Notes under the pieces: model-generated
Told to the model about the DNA's origin: nothing
Seen by the model: the letters and a program-made list of their open reading frames with translations, nothing else
Databases searched by the model: none
In this document: piece by piece, positions 44,613 to 56,665 of the stretch
Numbering within the stretch: the stretch's first letter is position 1
Layout of the letters: the number at the start of each line of letters is the position of its first letter
Made by a program: the position numbers and the translations under genes
Origin: Dissophora ornata
Lineage: Eukaryota > Mortierellomycota > Mortierellomycetes > Mortierellales > Mortierellaceae
DNA length: 64,000 nt
Assembly (NCBI GenBank): GCA_025201705.1
Contig: MU616591.1
Span: 1 to 64,000 of the forward strand
Direction of reading: 5' to 3'

Positions 44613-47494
44613 CTATGCCTCTTTCCATTCCTTTAACTTGTCTTTGAAGACCTTTTCCAGCTTGTTTGCACATTTCACATACGGCGTCGATTCACCGTTG
44701 TATAGTCGGCAGTTGTCGAAGATCTTCTTGCAGTCCTTAGCAAAGTCTTCCAGAGCTACGTACACGTCCCTATCAACGTTCGTCTCCAATGTCGACAAAT
44801 CTACGCGCATAAGGACAAAGCGAATCGCAAAAAGGACATAAGTACAGTTGAATACACATTCACTTCGTAAGGTATTGAATTGATCGATCTATACCCATAG
44901 GATCCTTGATATACGAATAATAGTCCGTAACTGCCTCCGTATCCACAGGCTGTAGAAATGGCCAAGACGAGGCATCCTTGATTAGCTCCGCCACAATGTG
45001 TTTCATCGCGTTGTAGAAAGGTCCGTGTACAGGTACACGTGGTGTATTATCCATTTCTGGGTCCCAACCGGATTCCTCTTTGAAATACAAGAGATAGAAG
45101 ATTGGGCGTTAGCAAAATGGTCTGCGATATCTTGTCAGATCTGCAACAGTGAATAGAGACAGCGAGGCACACATTGATCGTACTTATTCCAGGGACGGTC
45201 ATAGGATCAACTTCCTTTACTCCATTCTTGAAATCTTGCAGGCCCGGATAAATAATATGCGACTTCGAGACCTCCTTGATCTTTGTGGTGACAGCCTATG
45301 CAGTGTTATACTCATATTAGGCGCTATCTTTTCCAGCCTACACCACTGTAGCATCCAACTGTGAGTTGCTAGCATACCTTTCGTTGTATTTGCAATAGCG
45401 TATTGACTTCAAGATACTTGACTCTCGGAACCATTGTACACTGCATGATTGTTCCGCCCTCGTAATCTTTGATATAACCCATCCATATTGACCGATCTAG
45501 GGTAATATCTTTTGTGAATCCCTATAGTGCGTTCAACCAGAGAATGCTTCAGCCACCTGTGTTACCGTTGCTATGTACAGGGGAATCCAAGACAACGAAA
45601 GCACACAGGAAGGAAGTTTACCTGTTTCTTGAAGTATCCGATAGCATAATTATCTGCGTAAGTTAAGAAGTGCTGTACATCCGTGTTCTCCGAGATGTAA
45701 TCCTTTAGATGATTCATAAGATGTGAACCGTAGCCCTTGACCTGCTCTGTCGACGTAATGGCACAAAATACGATCTCGGCAAACTTTCGATGGTTAAAAG
45801 GTCGATAAGTAATTCCTCCCAGTACAATCAGTGGTGCTTTGACGATGGCCATACTGTAATGATTTCTGGTTATTGGAAGCAAGAATGAACCGCAGATCAG
45901 TTAGAGGCTGTTCAAGGCACCTCGACAATTACTTCGAGAGATGCTAATCGCCAGCTTACCTGTCATATACAAGTCGAGCAATGTACTCTCTCGGCATCTT
46001 GGGCAACTGCTTCTGGAAAAGATTCTTCATACCCGTCAAAAGAATCATCGACTCTCGACTCCCGTCATTGGTGAACACGCGGAATTCGATCAATCCTTGC
46101 CGTTCTTCGATAACTGCTGGTTTTTCCTTTTTGATTGGCACCTGTGATCACAGAATAGTAAGATCAGGAACTATTGTATCTTTCTTGGTTGAATCGCAAA
46201 CGCAATGGACATAAAACAAAGCCTTCATACCTCATCTTCATCGTCCTGAACCTGTGTTACGTTTTGTTCACTACTCTGATCTGCGTCGTCCGCTTGATCG
46301 CCATCTTGCTCTGCTGGCGGCGTATCGGATGTGGAAGGCTGTGTTGAATCCTGGCTGTCATCCTTTTCGATTTTGATCCGTTTGTATTCGCGATCCATAT
46401 TTTCGTCCTCTCCATCTTCTGCTTGAGAATGTTTGGTGGGTCCTTCTGATTCCTCAATCTCCATAGCCTGCGATGCATCTAACGCTCTATTCGTTGACTC
46501 AGACCGCCTGTGTTCAACATCACCATTGGTAATACCTAGTATGACCAAGAATACGATGTTAACATCCTATTACGTCTGTGTGCACCTTCAGAATCACTTC
46601 CGCGATGGCCATGATACGCATCTTATACCATTTGTTGCAGCATGCGTGCCATTCTGAGACGGTTTCTCTTCGTCCTCTGTTGATATGTCCCGTGGGATGA
46701 TTTGCCTAAGCGACAATTGAAGCCAAATAAGTTCAGTTCATCGGCATGTCCGCTCAATGTCCATGAGATCAACTTTAAAATTAACGTACTTTCGCAGAGA
46801 AGCGATATCCTCGTCATCATATTCAAAATCCAGAAGCTTTCCTTTGTCCTACGAAGTTGAGGGATGTTAGTGGCGCTCCACAAATTCGTGGCAACGTGCA
46901 TGTTTCTCGCCCAGCCAGCAGTCAGGATTTTAAAATTGAGGGGAGCATCTGGTCCGGGTTGCTTCATACCTGCAAAAGCTCGTCCCTGCGAATCGCTGCC
47001 CTGAGTCTTCGTTCAAATTCCTCGCCGGTCCAGGGACCTCCATGAAAACTCAGTTTGTGTCCACAGGCACACGTGTCAACACGTCCTAAAGTTCCAGGGG
47101 GCTTTGGCTTCCATCCTTGGCAATCGCAGTTTCCTTCGCCTTCCCCTGGCGCTGCCCCTGAGCCTGCCTCTGACATGGGTGCACCGCATGGACAGCTCCT
47201 TCCAATCTTCATCATGCGCTCGCTCATTGAAAGTTTGTCAATGTCCTTATCCGCTGGTGGGTAGTTGAGGCCATTTGAGGCTGGCGTTGGGAGTGCGTTT
47301 CCATTTTCCTTCTCCTTTTCCATTTCCCTCTCCTTTTCCTTTTCCTTTTCCTTTACTACCTCAGCAACGTCTCCGTTTTCACCTGCATGTCGATGCTCGT
47401 CGTCTGGTGGTGATGGTTGCTGCTGCTGTTGTGGCTGAAGCGATTTCTCTTCTTTCTCTTGAGACTGATCCATAGCAGCTTCTGTAGCAGACAC
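44613..47494 (-). CDS. GCN5: Histone acetyltransferase Gcn5 (SAGA catalytic subunit)
   Basis: Ten exons join in frame to 672 residues: 46970-47494, 46790-46848, 46629-46705, 46231-46535, 45960-46141, 45622-45865, 45378-45521, 45184-45295, 44895-45077 and 44613-44800. Residues 1-90 are Gln- and Lys/Glu-rich. A Cys-rich module at about 100-160 ([22 protein letters not shown]) is unlike yeast Gcn5 and may bind zinc. An acidic linker follows. The GNAT domain starts near 323 ([20 protein letters not shown]). The catalytic Glu lies in [14 protein letters not shown] and the acetyl-CoA loop is [13 protein letters not shown]. The bromodomain (about 575-670) has its acetyl-lysine-binding Asn in CRLYNGEST. 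Gcn5 acetylates histone H3 in SAGA/ADA and activates transcription. Confidence 0.95.
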
Positions 47495-49271
47495 AGCCGA
47501 GAGTAGAGTGTTGGAGTCTTAAAGTGATTTCAAGTTTGAGCGCTTGTTGACCCTGGATCGCTCGGCTGTGTGGAGAATCGGCAAAATGGAGTGCTGCAGT
47601 TTGCCAATGCTGAATAAAAGTGCATTCCAGAGGAAGGCGAATCAAATCAAATTCACGTACAGGCACGTACGCTCCGCAACAGAAGCGAGAGCTGAAATGG
47701 ATGAGCGCACGCCTTCGCCCTTTTCATTTCACACCACAGTGATCTCTGTGGCCGTAGATCCCAATCCTCATTGTCACTGACGTAAAGTCCCGAAGATGCC
47801 AGGTCCAGGAGATAGGTAATGACTCTTAGATTCAACATTAGCGACACCGGAACCAGGACAGCGACACAGCGACACGAGGCGCAATTTGTCCATACTAGGA
47901 ATCTCATCCGTTATGTCTCGTGTGCCTGTCATGCGATGAAGGACCGATGGAAGTGGATCGCACATTTGTAACGGCATAGATGCCTCTTTGTTCACATCGC
48001 AATCGATGGTAGTCTCAATACTAATCGCTATCCACTCTAAACACTCTCGCTTTATCTTCTGTCGGTGATAGAAAGCAATCTGTTGGTGCTAGCGTATCTC
48101 GACGCAAGGCTTCCCAATGTATGTTTACCAGCCTTGAATACCAACTGCCATATTCATCCAAGTGCTCGAGCCGATGGTCCCGTGGATTAGACATTACTGC
48201 ATGGCCTAATTGCTTGAGACACGCAATTGCGACTCTTATTAACTGACATACAACTCCCTTACAAACTGTTGTAAACTATAGCCAATACCACCTCGAGTAA
48301 CGTTGCTAGTCCGGAGCTTGGATCCAAGTCCAAGTCCCAAAGTGCCGATGGATATGTGCCCGTCAATAACTTCAATTCACAGGAGGTTGTTAACCACTTT
48401 GACCGCTGTAAGCTACACCAGAAATGGACAGTTACTTACCTCCGCTTTTTATCAAAATCGCTCGTTCATACGGACTTTTTGTGGATCTGCAGTCGCCTAA
48501 CGTTCAATGTCGGATATATTTTTGGGTTGGTCTAGCATGGAAGGCGGCATTGGATAGCTATCATCAACTCGGTCCCTCCAATGTTGGTAAGATATAAAGA
48601 AATTGTCTTGGCAACGAAAGACGTAGTCGTCTTGGCAACGGAAGACGTAGTCGTCTTAAGGTTATGCCGAAGTTTCAACGCGGAGGTTTTCTAATTGTTA
48701 ATACTATCCTTCTATAGCAAAACCAGAGATGTACAAGGGGTCGGAAACGATGGCATGGGGCAACAAGGTTGCTCCGAAAGGTATTAACACTCATGGACCC
48801 TGTCATATGCAACAAAAAGTTGTGGGTTCCTCTTTGGCGTGAAGATTCGCTCATCATAAACAAACAACTTGATTACATATGCCTTAGGTGCGATGAGCAC
48901 GGGAGTGGACTTTCTGACAGAGTTGCAGAGAAAGCAACCTTCAGCTTGATTCCCAACCTTAGATCCAGGCTTGGGACTCAGGGCAAAAAAATGAACATTG
49001 ACTGTAAATAAAAAAACTATAATTTTCCCAATTGGGCAACAACAACATGGTCAATATCCGAGGAGAAGTGATGGTGCTGAACAGATTTATGCAGATTTCT
49101 GGCCAATAGAATGCATTGATTTTTTTATTTTTTATTTTTTTATTTTTTTGTCGTTGATAGTCGAAAGAGTGTTTATTTTACAAAGCGAGAATAGGAAGCA
49201 TTGAGCAAACGACTATCAGAGAATATAGATTTGGCTTTGAAACGATAAGAGCTAGCTATTGATATCCCTCC
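47495..49271. other. Intergenic, 1.8 kb
   Basis: No gene is supported. The right end of Gcn5's promoter region has short open frames only. A 24-base tandem repeat lies at 48605-48657, and A/T runs (49120-49150) mark the 3' end of the next gene. Confidence 0.55.
48605..48657 (+). repeat. 24-base tandem repeat, two copies
   Basis: The unit GTCTTGGCAACG(A/G)AAGACGTAGTC occurs at 48605-48628 and 48629-48652 with one mismatch, then the start of a third. Each unit contains an imperfect GTCTT/AAGAC palindrome. Confidence 0.85.
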
Positions 49272-50375
49272 CTAAACAAAGTATACGGCCCCGAACAGTG
49301 TCAGGGCAAATGCCAGCATGTTGGCGCTCTTTGTCTCGCTAGCTGCCGAGGTGTGGGCGACAGGCTTTGCTGCGGCTACAGCACTGCTGGTAGGTTTAAT
49401 TTTAGGGGCGACAGTGGTGGCCTTGTCAGCTGGGAAGGGGTTTGGTGGGTTGTTTGGCTTGATGATTGGTCCCTTGTCCAGCGGATGAGGAGTATCACCC
49501 TTCTGCGGCAGCAGGATGGGCTCGCCCACATTGCTCTTGGACGAGCGAGGGTCGCCAGCCTCGGTAACCTCAAAATAGTGCGAATACGTGTCAACTTGTG
49601 TCCCCTGTGTGATGCGGATCGTGTAGTCCTTTGCAGGAGTGACAGTGTTAGGGACGGTCCACTGGAAGGAGTGCAGGGATTCATCCACGCTTTTGGCTAT
49701 CATGGCGATCTCATGCAAGCCGGCAGGAGGACCTTGCATCAGACGGATATCGACGGAGCTCTTGGGCTTGACGAGCTTAGCGTGTGCGGGATCAGGGTTG
49801 GGCCCCCAGGTAATGACATACGCGCGGCCTTGTTCCCAAACACTAGAGCCGACGGGCTGGACCAGCCACAGAGGGCTTACATAGTCTCGAGGAATGCTAG
49901 GGTCCGTGGTTAGGCTGGGTGTGCCCCCAGATTTCTTGTCATCACCGTTATTTCCGCCAGCTGGGGCCTTGCTGCCTTGGTCTTCACCAGCTGGGGCGTT
50001 GCCACCTTTGTCTCCATCAGCAGCCGACTTTCCATCCTTCCCGGCGCCATCATTACCACTCTTATTGTCGGTTTCGGAGGCGTCCATCTTCCCATTCTTC
50101 TCGTCCTTCTTGTCGCTAGCATCTTTTCCATCAGCGCCGTTGTTCTCGTCGCTGTTATGATCTTCACTCTTGCCGTGCTTTCTAGGGCCGTCCTTGTGGG
50201 CTTCGACGTGGTGTTCATCGTGTTTATTTGGGCTCTCACGTCGGATGACACCCATAGGTCCGTCTCGCTTCTCAAGACTGTTCATATAAGGATTGGTGTA
50301 TGAGGGCCTGTTGAAATTAATAGCAGTGGTTGCTGCTGCTAGACAGAGTACGGCGGAGAGGGCTTTGACCTTCAT
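49272..50375 (-). CDS. Secreted Kre9/Knh-like GPI-anchored wall protein
   Basis: One exon of 367 residues. Signal peptide MKVKALSAVLCLAAATTAIN. A long low-complexity region follows (about 40-150), rich in Asp, Lys, Gly and Asn, with APAGEDQGSKAPAGG repeats. A Kre9/Knh-type domain (about 165-275) reads PLWLVQPVGSSVWEQGRAYV and ITWGPNPDP, then IRLMQG, FQWTVPN and DYTIRITQGT. The C-terminus is Thr/Ala-rich and ends in a hydrophobic tail (MLAFALTLFGAVYFV) that suits GPI attachment. These Ser/Thr-rich surface proteins are linked to beta-1,6-glucan and wall assembly; the exact role here is not known. The charged low-complexity block is unusual for the family. Confidence 0.88.
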   Translation of the reverse strand: MKVKALSAVLCLAAATTAINFNRPSYTNPYMNSLEKRDGPMGVIRRESPNKHDEHHVEAHKDGPRKHGKSEDHNSDENNGADGKDASDKKDEKNGKMDASETDNKSGNDGAGKDGKSAADGDKGGNAPAGEDQGSKAPAGGNNGDDKKSGGTPSLTTDPSIPRDYVSPLWLVQPVGSSVWEQGRAYVITWGPNPDPAHAKLVKPKSSVDIRLMQGPPAGLHEIAMIAKSVDESLHSFQWTVPNTVTPAKDYTIRITQGTQVDTYSHYFEVTEAGDPRSSKSNVGEPILLPQKGDTPHPLDKGPIIKPNNPPNPFPADKATTVAPKIKPTSSAVAAAKPVAHTSAASETKSANMLAFALTLFGAVYFV

Positions 50376-50809
50376 TGTATTGGGAGCGTCACTGTTCGTA
50401 TGGAGTTGGCTATGCGGATGACGTGCAAGAGAGGGCCGGAGCAGTGTAGGGCGCGAGAGAGAGGGGTTGAAGTATTGAGGCTATACCAAAAAAAATGAAT
50501 GGGGATAGGAAAAGCCCTTTATAATATGCGGAATGATTCTTCGTCGTCTTTATCTCTGTAGAACTCCTTCCCTCACTCTTCCATTTCTTTTTCCTGCGGT
50601 TCAGTCGAAAACGAAATACGGAATGAGGACACGATGCAGCCCTATTTAATTCTACAGGCTGTGTCTTTGGATTGGGGCTGGCGTGCTCGTCCGAGTGCAT
50701 TGGAAGTTGGAATCACATTCTACAAGACAAGACTGTCAAGCGCTGAGAGATCACCGTGCCTCGCCTAGAGAAAAAGGAGCTATCCCCCATTGGTGTCTGC
50801 TGAGTAGAG

Positions 50810-51010
50810 AGCACAAAATAGAGCACTGTGAGCACACGTATCTCTTCTTCGCTTTGCTACATATTCCTCGCAGTCGAGGATCGACATATGTCCATGTGCC
50901 ATGCGGCTCAGTCGAGAGCACAGGATGTAGAGCACGGAGAGTAGAGCAATTAGCATAGAACACGAAAAGTAGAGCAAAGAGAACATAGCGTAAAGAACGA
51001 AGCATAGCAT
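50810..51010 (+). repeat. Degenerate TAGAGCA-type short repeats
   Basis: Words such as TAGAGCA, TAGAGCAC, GAGAGCAC and AGTAGAGCA recur irregularly every 8-20 bases, ending in an A/G-rich stretch (AAGAACGAAGCATAGCATAC). This looks like slippage-derived simple sequence. Confidence 0.6.
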
Positions 51011-51928
51011 ACGTAACAGGCGATATGTATTGTGGATAGGATATGCTAGGATGTGCTGAGAACGAATGGTGGTGTGCACTTTGTCAAATTCTTGGCACTG
51101 CATCAACCAGAACTGCCACGCCCCCACCTTCGCCAAGAATCACTTAATCACTCTACCCACTGCCACTGAGCCCGTTGGTCTTTCACCAGTTCGCGACTCT
51201 GCAGGAGGACTCCAATCGTCCAATGTCCTGCCAATTTCGACTCTGAACCGACATACAGTGTCTCCTGAAATAGGCCATAAGCCAATGATGATCCGATTTG
51301 TCTGAGCTGGTGCATTCGCGCACCTATGCAAGCTCAAAATTATAGCAACGTGTATAGCGTGCGATGTGGAAGCGGCACAGTCAATTGGGACCGTAGTCTG
51401 ATATATTTCAGTGATCAGATGATGGAATTGTGTGGTATGGGAAAGTCCACGGAGGAATGAGGGTGCATGCCAGGGCTATCAGGAAATTTATTTCTGTAAT
51501 GCAAATCTCATTAATACATCAAGACTGTCTTTTGGAGAACCGTTGAGAAGTTTAGCTGCGGTTGCCGCAGGCAATTAGACGATGAGGAGAGGGGGTGTTT
51601 GAGGAACGAATCAACATCGACTCCCTTGCATGTCTGATCATGTTAATGCATTGGATGTGTTTGAATTCACACAGTCGATGTATTCATTTGTTACAATTCC
51701 GTGCATCGACGAAGCTGTTGTTCTCCTCATCAAGCACCAAAGAGCACGAATTATATTTTGTATTTTGTGCGTGACCCAAACAAAAGGCAAGGTAGGACAA
51801 TAAATAGATTTGTGGTTGTAAGCACAATTGCTCACAAGTCTCTATGGGATTAAAATCGATTTTTCTGTTACAGTAATGGCAGGGCTAATTAAGGCAGATC
51901 GAGCAGGCTGTGCCCGAGGACAAAACGT

Positions 51929-51942
51929 TATATAAACCCATG
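51929..51942 (+). promoter_or_regulatory. Candidate TATA box
   Basis: TTATATAAAC about 195 bases upstream of the start at 52131, followed by a C/T-rich leader. Position and sequence fit a TATA element, but this is a single motif. Confidence 0.4.
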
Positions 51943-52130
51943 TCTGCACCCAGCCTCCTTTTTCATAAAACACAACAAACCTCGGAAACACGAACCCCAA
52001 AACCGCAATTAGCATCCATCACTGGCATAAATCCCTCTGTCGCTCTCATACAAGCCTATCCGTTTCTCTTTGACTATCACTCCATACCGCTCTTCCTCGT
52101 TCTCCTCGTCGCGACCCTCAAGAATACATC

Positions 52131-52496
52131 ATGCCTGCCGCCACCTTCAACCGCGATCGCGCCACCGGCCAGCAGCGCCCTACCTCCCGATACCAAGACA
52201 TGACGGAGGGCGACTCCAATACCACACAACAAGCCTATGATCTCGCCCACCAATATAACCAAGACCTTCTCAATGGCGTTCCACATGACACACCGTCGAT
52301 CGAGACATTTGTGATGTCTTTGGCACTAGAGCAAGAGATCAGCCTCGAAATTTCCTCATTCAGCTCGGCCTCCCAAGGCAATCCCCTATCCTCTCTCACA
52401 TCCAACCCCAATTGCGATCCCGCAAGCTCTCAAGCAGGACAGCAAGGATCTGCGAATATCAACCAGACACAACTCTTGTCCGGATCACGGTCATGA
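52131..52496 (+). CDS. Small hypothetical protein, 121 residues
   Basis: One exon. The protein is Gln/Ser/Thr/Asn-rich and hydrophilic, with one predicted helix (SIETFVMSLALEQEISLEIS, about 62-81). It starts MPAATFNRDRATGQQRPTSR. It has no signal peptide, no Cys cluster and no domain I recognise. Support comes from a well-placed TATA box, a C/T-rich leader and a Kozak-like ATCATGCC start. It may be a regulatory or stress-related intrinsically disordered protein, but that is a guess from composition. Confidence 0.55.
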   Translation: MPAATFNRDRATGQQRPTSRYQDMTEGDSNTTQQAYDLAHQYNQDLLNGVPHDTPSIETFVMSLALEQEISLEISSFSSASQGNPLSSLTSNPNCDPASSQAGQQGSANINQTQLLSGSRS

Positions 52497-53973
52497 TCGG
52501 AGCAATTAGGGTCTCGCGCCTCTCTCAATTGCCCCCGCTCCTCCGTTTCTTGTGATCACCTTTTCTCCACCACCTTGTATCTATTTTTTGCCCATGGTGT
52601 TTATTTTTTTTGTTACGATTCATAATTCGACGTTGTTTATCTCTGTGAGGCATGCAGCTTTAAACTCAAAAAAAAATCTTCGCACACACCCTTTGCACCT
52701 CCTCGAAGGGGTTTGATCGTTGGCTGAGAAATGGAGTTTCGGGTAACTTTAAATTACATCACTTTCTCAGCCCATATTCTCCCGTTGTCCCAGCGAACCC
52801 GTTAAACCTTTTAAAAATAGCTCATTCCTCCGCGCGACTTTTCACTTCTCACATTCCACACACGCACTGCTTTCATATACCCTCTCTTAAAGCCCCCTTT
52901 TCTATCACTCCCTCCATTTCATCTGTGAACATTCCCTCATTTCTTGATCACATAGCCGTACATATTGTAAAATCACTTATAAAAATAAAAAAACCTCTTG
53001 ATGTTTCCATAAATCTGCTCAACGAGCAACTCATCAATGGCTTTCATGCTCCTTTGACGATAATTCGTGTTACTTCGATCAAGAAGAAAAATGGCCGGTA
53101 GGAACGACTTAATGTTGAGCAACAGTCAAATGTTCGTGAGCATGTGCTCGTGTTTGTTTTGTGCACAACCCTTTTTTCATTTTTCTCTGTCCGATCAATT
53201 TTTTTATCAACAATGACGAACACCCCACACTCTATTCTCACTCTTTGGTCCAAGGACTCGGCCCTCTCTCACCGCCCGATGGGGTGACGACCAATCACGT
53301 CCTGACTCCCTCCCGCCATTGTCATTCTTAATCACAGCCACAACCTCCGCGCAGTTTTAGTTTGTAACTTAATTGACAAATATACTCTTCTTCAGCACCA
53401 TCACAGCAATAACACGCCTCTTGGCTGCAGATCGCCTTCCATTTTTGGAGGGAACTCCAACACTCGCTCCAGTTCGATCGACCTTAATATAACTCAAAGG
53501 ATGAAATGGAATGCATGGAGGGGTTTAAATCTTACTGCGTCAACTCCGAAATAACGATCGACTCAAAGGGATCGAAAATCGATTGTTAGCTCAGCCCTTC
53601 AACTATCACTTCTGATGGCTGCGGCTTCCATCTAGTCTACTCGACTAATTGCCTTTTTTTATCTCGCACACTCATTTGTCCTGTCTCCTATTAGGAATTT
53701 TTTGCCACAGTTACAAGAACGTTGGAAGCGTGGTGACGATCATCTCTATCTACGGACAAACGGCAGCATGGCCTAAAAGGCACTGCAATATTTACATTCA
53801 CAGGGTATCGCGTTGATCACATCCACGTATACATTCTTTGGTTGTTGTTGATATCATGACTTCGCCATTTACTTCTCTCACGGCCTCACTTCTTTTTGGT
53901 TGTCATCATCATACACGCGCGTCCTTGATTCTTTGAATTCATAAAAAATATCCGTATTGTTGCAAATAGGAAT
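52497..53973. other. Intergenic, 1.5 kb
   Basis: No gene is supported. It is AT-rich with several T and A runs, and the left part presumably holds the 3' untranslated region of the small gene. Frames are short. Confidence 0.5.
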
Positions 53974-54583
53974 TCATTGCCACAATGGGCTGGCAGTCTT
54001 ACGAGGGCATCCTTGTATTTTTGCCCAACTCTTGAGATCGAAATCATCTTGGTGGTAATTGAGCCACGTAAGTGTGCGCCTGAATTGACACGTTGGTTGT
54101 TTTTGAAGACGCAGACAGAAATGAATATCAAATCGCACCTGAAATACATCGCTTGATCTGTATCTACATCCACCGTAAACTTCATCGCGATGAAGTCTCG
54201 CATGCCGCTCCTTCCAATCACTGCCGAGCCCTCACTCCCAATCATACGGATCCGGCCACCACGCCCTTTCATATCGACTCTCCCATTCTCCGGGTCCAAG
54301 TTCAAGATATAACTGTCAATCTTGCAGACTACATTTGCGCCATGCCAAATAGCAAAACGGGGGAAACTGGGTGTCGCGCAGGATTCCAAGGAGCCCACAT
54401 TCAGAATGACTCTGGCGGATGAAAAATCTCCGTGCTTCGACACGGCGATGATATGGTCTTGGAACGCCTATCAAAGGGACTCCATATTAATACCATTGTC
54501 TCTGGAAGTAGGCGCCGTCCAACTGCGGCGGTATCGACCAGTACCCTTGCAGCAGTCGAGGTCTCTTGCTGGGAGGACCGCAT
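53974..54583 (-). CDS. Hypothetical protein, three exons, 157 residues
   Basis: Exons 54545-54583, 54139-54467 and 53974-54079 splice in phase through introns of 77 and 59 bases (donors GTACTG and GTGCGA, acceptors GATAG and TTCAG). The product starts MRSSQQETSTAAR and continues AFQDHIIAVSKHGDFSSARV, ILNVGSLESCATPSFPRFAI and DSYILNLDPENGRVD. It ends FDLKSWAKIQGCPRKTASPL. No signal peptide or membrane segment is visible. I do not recognise the family. The composition and clean phasing suggest a real or recently lost gene. The true start may lie further upstream: the frame before 54583 also looks protein-like (LPCIRVELCRYKELSPAMDA) but does not join in phase. Confidence 0.42.
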
Positions 54584-55620
54584 CCATGGCCGGGGAGAGT
54601 TCTTTGTATCGACAGAGTTCCACTCTGATGCAAGGGAGCTGGGGAGCTACCTTGTCCAAGATCTGACCAGCCTCCCCAATTGGTGTCGCGCGTTGCCACT
54701 TTCAGAGGCCACAAGAGACCTTAGGCTAAGCGAGCGGGTCATCAAATTCCAGTTTACGAAGCAAACGCAGGATTCCGGCCGACGATTTTTTCTGCAGTCG
54801 GCTGGGCTAGCGGATAGTAAAACGGCCTACTTCTTAACCTCTCTATGGCATTTTAGGCCCCGTCAACTCGGCTAGCTTAATAAAAAAAATCAAGCCCCGT
54901 CTCAGTCGACTGACCAAAAGCAACCGCAGCCGACTTATTCCTTGCGTCAAGTCGGCTGAAGAATCAGTCAACCAGAAACCCAAAGCGCTAAAAGGAGCAT
55001 GGTAAGGGTTGTCGTTGACTGATTTACAGACCTCCAGTTGTACGGTTGGCACATTTTTTTCTGACATGGCCCACAGTGCTCCTACATGGCCTCACCGAGA
55101 AGATTATCAAACCATCATATATCCATGATGGCGAATCTCAGGATGAGTCCAGAACCTTTCCCAAGCTTCTGACCTGCTATCAAGTCTCAAGAAGGCTAGC
55201 TTGATTGACGACCGTGTGCACTATAAAAAGAAAAGTTACCACTATTGTATATCGACGTGTATGCCACCCATGGGTTGTATTCACACTTGAAGCAGAGGTC
55301 GTACTGGTCAAGTAGCCCGTGATTGGGCATCTGGGCATCATGGTTACAAGCGGCAAAATGGCGTCTGTTTCTCCGCGGATGTCTGCTCCTGACCCTGACC
55401 AAACTCCCGACAGTTTGTCCCTGAGCACATCCCGTGACGCGTTCGGGTCCTGGTCCACCTCCCCCGTTCCTGATCGCCCTCCCCCCCATCATCCCTGATC
55501 GCCTTCCCCCCCATTCCTGATCGCCCTCCATCCGCTAATTACATCATTCCACCCACAGTTAACTTTAGATCTCAGTGCACAATCGTCAGAAAGCTCTCTG
55601 GTCTGCCAAGGAGAAGTGAG
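54584..55620. other. Intergenic, 1 kb
   Basis: Apart from the coding-like scrap at 54600-54690 on the minus strand and the short repeat at 55468-55530, I see nothing here. Confidence 0.5.
55468..55530 (+). repeat. Short tandem repeat, about 24 bases x 2.6
   Basis: The word TTCCTGATCGCCCTCCCCCC recurs with small changes at 55468, about 55490 and about 55515. Confidence 0.75.
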
Positions 55621-56665
55621 TTACAAGCCCAGCAGCTTCAAAATTTTTTTTTCAGCAACAAAGGTGGGACGAGGCTTCTGCGCAGTCACTAAAACCTTTG
55701 CAGAGAGCCATTGCGATTCCCCTTGGATTTGATCATATTCGTCACAGAAAGTTGGCATGTCTTTTAGCTGTTCCTCGTGGACCTGTACCTTAACATAGAG
55801 CCGCCTCCGGCAAAGAGGAAGAAGAGCAGTATTCCCCAAGAAAAGCTGTGAGATAAGGTATTTATCACCGGGAGAGTGGAGTCGAACACTTCTCAGCATG
55901 AGCGTCATAGCAGAGTGTTTGGTATTTCATGTTATCATGTTGGGAGGGACTGACTCCCCAAACTGCCTCACAATGGCGTCGCTTTGTAGTAGCGTCTGTC
56001 TCTCCATTGCCTTTGTCGCCAGCGCGCCCTCTCGACATTTCATTTCTGTAGCACGTACGCGTTGTGTATCGATGCCCATCTCAGCTGCTATCTTGTTGAG
56101 CTTTCTGCCCCTTGAAGAACCAGAGTCGACATAGGTAGCCGTGGGGTAGTCTCGAGGGCTGATCTGATAACAAGCCTGCCAACTCCGCTTGAGAGACATG
56201 CAAAGTCATGACTCTGTGCACATCTCCAGAGCGACCGGTGCTGACAGCCAGGAATTTCTTATCGTCATCATCCCCACACACTTCGGATGTTTTGGATGTA
56301 GGGTGTCCATCTCTTGACCCAAGAGTCGTGATTTGAGGTTCATCGGCTCTAATATATTTATCCATCATCCAGGGGGATGCAACAAATGTCGGCGGAATCT
56401 TCAACAGATTGACCGTTGATGGTAACGCGTGTATTATCAGCTGGATTCCTCTTGGTGCCAGTGACAGCCCGTTCCTATATCCGCTCCGCGACAACATGAT
56501 GACATACCGGCAAGAGCTTCGGGTGTTTGTGATGCCGCAGGTAAAATTGGCTATTCTAACTTTCTTACTCCGTCCGGGGAAGGAAATACGGAAGATTTTG
56601 AATAGAAATTGGAGGAGCTCGAGGGAAGAATGTAGCATAGTGAAGTCTCGAATAAAAACCGACAA
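55621..56665 (-). pseudogene. Decayed hypothetical gene
   Basis: Three minus-strand blocks of protein-like sequence follow one another in different frames without usable splice sites between them. At 56081-56665 it reads DKYIRADEPQITTLGSRDGH and KKFLAVSTGRSGDVHRVMTL. At 55927-56199 it reads YPTATYVDSGSSRGRKLNKI and RVRATEMKCREGALATK. At 55621-55908 it reads VKVQVHEEQLKDMPTFCDEY. The second block is basic and helical. I do not recognise a family. Frame changes point to decay; unseen introns or sequencing errors are the alternatives. Confidence 0.33.

Larger units (their letters stand above)
50376..52130. other. Intergenic, 1.75 kb
   Basis: No gene is supported. The region 50810-51010 is built of degenerate GAGCA-containing words. 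51300-51900 holds nothing I recognise. The right end contains the promoter of the small gene at 52131. Confidence 0.5.
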
